Source: Amycolatopsis sp. CA-230715 (GTDB lineage: Bacteria; Actinomycetota; Actinomycetes; Mycobacteriales; Pseudonocardiaceae). From it: a stretch of DNA of 64,000 nt. The stretch spans positions 1,053,501 to 1,117,500 of the forward strand of contig NZ_CP059997.1 in the NCBI RefSeq assembly GCF_018736145.1, in the 5' to 3' direction. The notes beneath the pieces are model-generated. The model saw only the letters and a list, made by a program, of their open reading frames with translations. It searched no databases and had not been told where the DNA came from. Position numbers and translations under genes: made by a program. Shown here one piece after another: positions 58,854 through 64,000 of this stretch (its first letter is position 1; the number at the start of each line of letters is the position of its first letter).

Positions 58854-59684
58854 ATGAGAACCGGGAATCCAGGGCGCCGTCTCGCGTGCGCCGTGGCGGC
58901 GATGTCCGCCTGCCTGCTCGCCACGACCACCGCGACCGCGACCGCCGCACCGCCACCGGCGCAGCCGTCCGAGGACAACCACGCCATGGGCGCGTCGATC
59001 GCGGCGCACGAGGGCATCAGCCAGGCTTCGACCGCGGGCATCACCCCCGCCGCCGATCCCGCCATCGCGGCGAGCGTCGCGGGCATCGACGTCAGCAGCT
59101 ACCAGGGCAACGTCAACTGGCAGTCCTACTGGAACGCCGGGAAGCGCTTCGCCTACGTGAAGGCGACCGAGGGCACCGGGTACCGCAACCCGTACTTCAC
59201 CCAGCAGTACAACGGTTCCTACAACGTCGGCATGATCAGGGGCGCCTACCACTACGGGCGGCCCGACGTCTCCGGCGGCGCCGCGCAGGCCGACTACTTC
59301 GTCGCGCACGGCGGCGGCTGGTCGAAGGACGGCAAGACGCTGCCCGGCACGCTCGACATCGAGTGGGGCCCGAACAACGCCTGCTACGGGCTGAGCCAGT
59401 CCGCGATGGTGTCGTGGATCAAGGCGTTCAGCGACCAGTACCACAAGCGGACCAGCCGCTGGCCGGTCATCTACACCGCGACGAGCTGGTGGAGCCAGTG
59501 CACCGGCAACCGGGGCGATTTCAGCTCGACCAACCCGCTGTGGGTGGCGCGCTACGCCTCCGCGCCCGGCACGCTGCCGTTCAAGTGGGGCTTCTACACC
59601 ATCTGGCAGTACAGCTCCTCGCCGATCGACCAGGACAGCTTCAACGGCTCGATCGACCGGGTGAAGGCACTGGCCAACGGCTGA
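58854..59684 (+). CDS. Secreted GH25 lysozyme (muramidase)
   Basis: 276 residues. Signal peptide to about residue 32, a short linker, then a GH25 domain from GIDVSSYQGNVNW (catalytic-site Asp near 78) through AYVKATEGTGYRN, GAYHYGRPD and TLDIEWGPN (Asp and Glu near 167-169) to IWQYSSSPIDQDSFNG at the end. Such enzymes cut the MurNAc-GlcNAc bond of peptidoglycan. AAAGGACC precedes the ATG. The leader contains an 8-bp GCGTGACG/CGTCACGC hairpin at 58794-58822 of unknown role. A 42-bp palindrome follows the stop. Confidence 0.92.
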   Translation: MRTGNPGRRLACAVAAMSACLLATTTATATAAPPPAQPSEDNHAMGASIAAHEGISQASTAGITPAADPAIAASVAGIDVSSYQGNVNWQSYWNAGKRFAYVKATEGTGYRNPYFTQQYNGSYNVGMIRGAYHYGRPDVSGGAAQADYFVAHGGGWSKDGKTLPGTLDIEWGPNNACYGLSQSAMVSWIKAFSDQYHKRTSRWPVIYTATSWWSQCTGNRGDFSSTNPLWVARYASAPGTLPFKWGFYTIWQYSSSPIDQDSFNGSIDRVKALANG

Positions 59685-59690
59685 TCCCCA

Positions 59691-59732
59691 CCGTCCACAT
59701 CGGCCGGTCGCGCGACCGGCCGATGTGGACGG
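59691..59732. terminator. Perfect 42-bp palindrome, probable bidirectional terminator
   Basis: The sequence from 59691 to 59732 equals its own reverse complement at all 42 positions. It begins 6 nt after the lysozyme stop and ends 30 nt before the stop of the convergent monooxygenase gene. A 20-bp stem in RNA from either strand would end transcription from both sides. Confidence 0.8.
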
Positions 59733-59762
59733 ACAACGGAAAACCCCTCGGCGGCAACGGTT

Positions 59763-61589
59763 TCAGCTCAGGTGGTGGACCTCCTGCAGGCCGTACACCG
59801 GGGTCGGGATCCCTGCCCAGCGCGCCTTGAGCTGCAACGCGAGGTACAGCGAATAGTGCCGTGACTGGTGCAGGTTGCCGCCGTGGAACCACAATCCGTC
59901 CTGCTGGGTCGGCTTCCACATGTTCCGCTGCTCCCCCTCCCACGGCCCGGGGTCCTTCGTGGTGTCGGAACCGAGGCCCCAGCACTTGCCCACCTTGTCG
60001 GCGACGTCCTGCCCGATCAGATCGGCGGCCCAGCCGTTCATCGAGCCGTAGCCGGTCGCGTAGACCACGAGGTCCGCCTCCAGCTCCGTGCCGTCCGCGA
60101 GCACCACGGAATCCTCGGTCAGCTCGCGCACTTCCCCGTGTGCCAGCTTGATGTCGCCGTTCGCCACGAGTTCGGCGGCACCGACGTCGATGTAGTACCC
60201 GGAGCCGCGCCGCAGGTACTTCATGAACAGCCCCGACCCGTCGTCACCCCAGTCGTGCCGGAACCCGGCGGCCTCCAGCCGCCGGTAGAAGTCCGCGTCG
60301 CGTTCCGCGATCGCGGAGTACACCGGGATCTGGAACTCGTGCATGATCCGGTACGGCAGCGAAGCGAAGGTGAGATCCGCCTTCTGCGTGGTCATCCCGC
60401 CCGCCACGGCGCGCTCGGAGTACAGGTCGCCGAGGCCGAGTTCCATCAGCGAATCGGATTTGACGATATGCGTCGAAGACCGCTGCACCATGGTGACGTC
60501 CGCGCCCGATTCCCACAGCGCGGCGCAGATGTCGTGCGCGGAGTTGTTGGAGCCGACGACCACGGCCCGCTTTCCCCGGTACGCCTCCGGCCCCGGGTGC
60601 GCGCTCGAGTGGTGCTGGTCGCCGGTGAACCGCTCCTGGCCGGGAAAGCTCGGCAGGTTGGGCTTGCCGGACATCCCGGTGGCGAGCACGAGTTGCTTGG
60701 GCCGCAACGTGATCTGCTCGCCGTCGCGGTCGACGCGGACGGTCCACTCGCCGGTCTCCTCGTCGTAGGAGGCCGAGGTGCAGGTGGTCGAGGTCCAGTA
60801 CGGCACCTCCATCACCCGCGTGTACATCTCCAGCCAGTCGCCGATCTTGTCCTTCGGCGCGAACACCGGCCAGGTGTCCGGGAAGGGCAGGTACGGCAGG
60901 TGGTCGTACCACACCGGGTCGTGCAGGCACAGCGTCTTGTAGCGGTTGCGCCACGAATCGCCCGCGCGCGGATTGCGCTCGACGACCAGCGCGGGCACGC
61001 CGAGCTGGCGCAGCCGCGCACCGAGCGCGATCCCGCCCTGCCCGCCGCCGACCACGACGACGTAGGGCTGCCGGGTGTAGCCGAGCTCGGCGTCCTCGTC
61101 GGCACGCTGGTCGGCCCAGGTGCGCCGGTCGGGGTCCGCGCCGTGCACCGCGCCCTTCGGCCGGTACTCCCCGCGCGGCTCCTCGTGCCCCTTCAGCTCG
61201 TACAGGGTGGTCAGCAGCGTCCACGCGCCCTCGTCGGTGAGGCGGAGGTGCCCGCGGCCGCGCCCGGCCGCCGTCTCGAACTCCAGCCACGCCGAGGTGA
61301 CCCCGTCGGCCTCTTCCGGCGGCTCGCTGGTGCGGAAACCGGACGGGTCGATGTCGTCGAGCCGCGAGGTCAGCATGTCTGTGACGCCGTCACGCCCCTC
61401 CACGGTCTTGATGTTCCAGGTGAACGCGATCAGGTCGCGCCAGAAGCTGTCGACGGCGAACATCCCGGCCGCGCGCCGCACGTCGCGGGCGGACAGCGCG
61501 GCCTCGAAGTCCGCCAGCCACGCGTCCACCCGCCGCTGCGGGGTCATCTCGGCGGGGTCGGCGTGCGCCGGCTGGACGGTCTGGGTCAT
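59763..61589 (-). CDS. Flavin-containing monooxygenase with N-terminal NTF2-like domain
   Basis: 608 residues. Residues 20-145 look like an NTF2/SnoaL-type cone (WLADFEAALSARDVRRAAGMF, then FWRDLIAFTWNIKTVEG). The FMO part follows: FAD loop VVVVGGGQGGIALGARL near 177-193, the FMO-type fingerprint region, a NADPH loop AVVVGSNNSAHDICAALW near 352-369 and VYATGYGSMNG near 530. It should use NADPH and O2 for Baeyer-Villiger or N/S-oxidation. The ATG at 61589 has AAGGGAAG upstream. It follows the carboxylic acid reductase gene on the same strand by 95 nt. Confidence 0.87.
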   Translation of the reverse strand: MTQTVQPAHADPAEMTPQRRVDAWLADFEAALSARDVRRAAGMFAVDSFWRDLIAFTWNIKTVEGRDGVTDMLTSRLDDIDPSGFRTSEPPEEADGVTSAWLEFETAAGRGRGHLRLTDEGAWTLLTTLYELKGHEEPRGEYRPKGAVHGADPDRRTWADQRADEDAELGYTRQPYVVVVGGGQGGIALGARLRQLGVPALVVERNPRAGDSWRNRYKTLCLHDPVWYDHLPYLPFPDTWPVFAPKDKIGDWLEMYTRVMEVPYWTSTTCTSASYDEETGEWTVRVDRDGEQITLRPKQLVLATGMSGKPNLPSFPGQERFTGDQHHSSAHPGPEAYRGKRAVVVGSNNSAHDICAALWESGADVTMVQRSSTHIVKSDSLMELGLGDLYSERAVAGGMTTQKADLTFASLPYRIMHEFQIPVYSAIAERDADFYRRLEAAGFRHDWGDDGSGLFMKYLRRGSGYYIDVGAAELVANGDIKLAHGEVRELTEDSVVLADGTELEADLVVYATGYGSMNGWAADLIGQDVADKVGKCWGLGSDTTKDPGPWEGEQRNMWKPTQQDGLWFHGGNLHQSRHYSLYLALQLKARWAGIPTPVYGLQEVHHLS

Positions 61590-61684
61590 CGCACTTCCCT
61601 TCGTTCGTGTGACGGGAAGCACACCGCACCGGCCCGGCGGCGGACAAGGGTTGCAGCCCGTTGCACCGCCGCCGGATCACCCGG

Positions 61685-64000
61685 TCAGAGCAGGCCGAGT
61701 GCCCGCAGATCGCGGACGTACTTGCCGATCAGCGCGGCCGACAGGTGCGGGATGTCCGCGTCCGGCCCGACGCGGGCGTCCCTGGTCGCGGCCCGGAACT
61801 CCTCGGCGGGGATGACCGATCCCCTGACCGGCTCGTCCGGGCTACCGAAGGCGTGCAGCAGGGGCAGCAGCGAATGCTTCCGCTGCTCTTCCGGCAGCGC
61901 CCTGATCGCCGTCTCGAACCGGGCGAACCAGTCGCCGTAGTCGTCGATCCGCTGGATCGAGTGCCCCGCCTCGATCAGCCAGTCCACGAACACGTCGAGC
62001 GAAATGCCGTCGTCGTGCGGGTTCAGCACGTTGAACGTCCGATATCCGTCCACTATGGACGCACCGAGTGCGGTGACGGCCGCCGCGGTGAAATCGGCGG
62101 GCAGCCCGTCGTAGTGCGCGCGCGGCCGCTCGCCGTGCTCGTCGGCGCGGTAGAACGAGCGCGGCGCGATCCCGGTGGCGACGAGGCTCAGCAGCAGGCG
62201 CGTGAACATGTCGGGCACGTTCAGCTGACCCGCGTACCGGCTGTGCGCGAGGATCATGTCGGACCGGAACGCCGCGACGGGCAGCCCGCACAGGTCGTGC
62301 GCCTCCCGGAGCAGGACCTCTCCCGCCCACTTGCTCGTCGCGTACCCGTTCGCGTAGCTGTCGTCGATCCGGCGCACCGGGGAGGCGGCGCGGATGTCGG
62401 CGTCTTCGTCGAGCGACGACGGCGCGCCCTGCCCGCTGCCGACGGCGACCGTCGACAGGTAGGTGACCGGCTTGACCCGCCCGGTGATCGCGAGCCGGAT
62501 CAGCTCGGCCGTCCCGGCGACGTTGGGGCCGAACAGCTGCTCGTACGGCAGGACGTGGTTGACCAGGGCGGCCGGGTGCACGATCAGGTCCACCTCGGCG
62601 GCCAGCCGGTCCCAGGTCCGGTCGTCGAGGCCGAGGTTCGGCTCGCCGATGTCACCCGCGAGCACCTCCAGCCCGTTTTCGGCGAGGCGCCGGAAGTGCC
62701 GGGACAGCTCCGCGTCGCCGGAATCGAAGACGTCGTCGAGCCTCTTCCGCGCCGCGGCGGCGTCGCTGCCCCGGACCACGCAGATCACCTTGCCGCCCAC
62801 CGGTTCCAGCCGTTCCAGCCATTCGAGGCACAGGAATCGGCCGAGGTAGCCGTTCGCGCCGGTCAACAGCACGGTGCGGGCTTCCCCGCTCGCGTGCGGG
62901 AGCGAGATGGCCCCGGCGAGCGTCTCGGCGTCGATGAACTTGTCCAGCGTCAGGTCGTCCGCCGCCACCTCCGTGGCGCCTTCGCCGTGCACGGAGGCGA
63001 AGTTCGGCCGCGCCGCGCCCGAACCGCGCGCGGCCTCGATGTGCTCCGCCACCCGCCGCAGGTCGTTGGCGGGGCTGATCACCACGCCGACCGGGACGTC
63101 GACCTCGAAGATTTCCTTGAGCAGGTTCGAAAACGAGAGCGCGGACAGGGAATCGCCGCCCAGTTCGGTGAAGTGCGCCCCCGGATCGAATTCCGCGGTC
63201 GACGAACCGAGCACCGCGCGAACGGCCCTGCCGACCGTTTCCAGCACCGGGCGGTCACCACCGGCTTTCCGGAGCGCGCGCAGTTCGTCGGCCTGTCCCG
63301 CGGCCAGTTCCCGGTACAGCTCTTCGAGCCGGTCGCCGTAGCGCTCCTTGAGCCGGGGCCTCAGCAGTTTCCTCGCGTCCGAAAGCAGGCCGTTCTCGGT
63401 GGTGAACGGGTCGGTTTCGATCAGGAAGTCGCGCGGGATCTCGTACGAGTTCAGCTCGGCGCCCTTCGCGATCTCCTGGACCGATTCGCCGATCAGCCGG
63501 TTGAGCGCGTCCTCGGCACCGTCCGCGCGCTCGATCGCCTCCGGCGTCGGCACGACCACCGCGAGCAGGAACGCGCGCTCGCTGCTGCCGTAGACGAAGA
63601 TCTGCCTGATCACCGGGCTGCTGGCGAACACGGCCTCCAGATGCGACACGGCGACGAACTCGCCCTGCGAAAGCTTCAGCACGTTCTTGCGGCGGTCGAC
63701 GTAGACGAGGCGGTCCGGCTCGATCTCGGCCATGATGTCGCCGGTCCGGTAGTACCCGTCTTCGTCGAAGATCTCGGCGGTGACCTCGGGGCGCCGGTAG
63801 TAGCCGGGAATGATGGTCTCGGTCTTCACCAGCAGCTCGCCCCTCGGATGCGGCGAGTCGGTGTGGAAGTAGCCCAGTTCGGGGACGTCGACGAGCTTGT
63901 AGTCGAGCACCGGCGGCCGCAGGACGTGCGTGTCGATCACGACGCCGCCCGCCTCCGTCGAGCCGTACCCGTCGTGCAGCTCGAGGTCCAAACAGGACTC
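61685..64000 (-). CDS. car: Carboxylic acid reductase (A-T-R), C-terminal part, truncated by the window edge
   Basis: 771 codons plus stop; the frame is open through base 64000, so the N-terminal part of the adenylation domain lies outside. Visible: end of the A domain from HDGYGSTEAGGVV through YRTGDIM and DRRKNVLKLSQGEFVA, a carrier domain with the phosphopantetheine serine in LGGDSLSALSF, then a reductase domain with VLLTGANGYLGRFL and the SDR-type YATSK. It activates acids with ATP and reduces them to aldehydes with NADPH after phosphopantetheinylation. The closest known group is mycobacterial/Nocardia CAR (FadD9). Confidence 0.93.
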   Translation of the reverse strand, partial: ESCLDLELHDGYGSTEAGGVVIDTHVLRPPVLDYKLVDVPELGYFHTDSPHPRGELLVKTETIIPGYYRRPEVTAEIFDEDGYYRTGDIMAEIEPDRLVYVDRRKNVLKLSQGEFVAVSHLEAVFASSPVIRQIFVYGSSERAFLLAVVVPTPEAIERADGAEDALNRLIGESVQEIAKGAELNSYEIPRDFLIETDPFTTENGLLSDARKLLRPRLKERYGDRLEELYRELAAGQADELRALRKAGGDRPVLETVGRAVRAVLGSSTAEFDPGAHFTELGGDSLSALSFSNLLKEIFEVDVPVGVVISPANDLRRVAEHIEAARGSGAARPNFASVHGEGATEVAADDLTLDKFIDAETLAGAISLPHASGEARTVLLTGANGYLGRFLCLEWLERLEPVGGKVICVVRGSDAAAARKRLDDVFDSGDAELSRHFRRLAENGLEVLAGDIGEPNLGLDDRTWDRLAAEVDLIVHPAALVNHVLPYEQLFGPNVAGTAELIRLAITGRVKPVTYLSTVAVGSGQGAPSSLDEDADIRAASPVRRIDDSYANGYATSKWAGEVLLREAHDLCGLPVAAFRSDMILAHSRYAGQLNVPDMFTRLLLSLVATGIAPRSFYRADEHGERPRAHYDGLPADFTAAAVTALGASIVDGYRTFNVLNPHDDGISLDVFVDWLIEAGHSIQRIDDYGDWFARFETAIRALPEEQRKHSLLPLLHAFGSPDEPVRGSVIPAEEFRAATRDARVGPDADIPHLSAALIGKYVRDLRALGLL

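Overview
The window is about 72% GC, gene dense, rich in GTG starts and 4-nt start/stop overlaps, and reads as a chromosomal segment of a Pseudonocardiaceae-type actinomycete, most likely Amycolatopsis or a close relative. Support: a type-1 succinate dehydrogenase operon laid out as in mycobacteria (Rv0250c to Rv0247c), DUF3046-recA-recX, an Rv2175c-pknL pair near metF and a prenyl synthase, LGFP repeats, WS/DGAT and carboxylic acid reductase genes, mycothiol-type families, and actinobacterial LexA and RecA-NDp promoter motifs. I see no rRNA, tRNA, CRISPR, IS element or prophage. The species is inferred, not proven.

Layout. 1-4.1 kb: LysR remnant, MFS efflux pump, RraA-like protein, then a minus-strand MerR-thioredoxin-AraC-VOC group. 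4.2-12.2 kb: a secreted SGNH hydrolase and a complete sugar-ABC operon ending in a GH63-type hydrolase that matches glucosylglycerate hydrolase, facing a divergent ROK repressor. 12.2-16 kb: methyltransferase, SDR/MmyB-like regulator pair, second SGNH hydrolase. 16-22.7 kb: sdh operon, a two-site Crp-like control region, and the Entner-Doudoroff pair edd-eda. 22.8-27.7 kb: autoregulated zinc-finger/HTH protein, recX, recA, DUF3046, a 38-residue membrane protein, membrane-anchored Hsp70-like protein. 27.8-33.1 kb: lhr helicase and peptide deformylase. 33.2-41 kb: Rrf2 regulator with MFS pump, ACT-GNAT fusion, tandem VOC protein, SOS-controlled HEPN operon, YbaK/GNAT pair and an EamA exporter behind a leader-peptide attenuator candidate. 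41.5-55.8 kb: DUF885 peptidase, metF, secreted sugar dehydrogenase with PKD and LGFP repeats, an MFS-crtE-crtI-crtB operon, LLM oxidoreductase, Rv2175c homologue, PASTA kinase. 55.9-64 kb: WS/DGAT, membrane protein, EF-hand protein, GH25 lysozyme, flavin monooxygenase, and a carboxylic acid reductase that runs off the end.

Genes working together: the ABC operon, its hydrolase and the ROK protein form one uptake-hydrolysis-repression module, probably for glucosylglycerate or a related compatible solute. The crt genes make GGPP, phytoene and lycopene-type products. recA carries both a LexA box and a RecA-NDp (PafBC-type) promoter; the same two motif types occur upstream of the HEPN operon (LexA) and of an SGNH hydrolase and, in a weaker form, lhr (RecA-NDp), so the window holds four candidate DNA-damage-responsive units.

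The most unusual non-coding signal is a family of at least eight short perfect or near-perfect stem-loops (core CCCCGAAgG-3 nt-CcTTCGGGG) found only in intergenic DNA at gene 3' ends, with base-pair covariation between copies. Another theme is leaderless transcription: several genes have a TAnnnT hexamer 6-8 nt before the start codon and no Shine-Dalgarno sequence.
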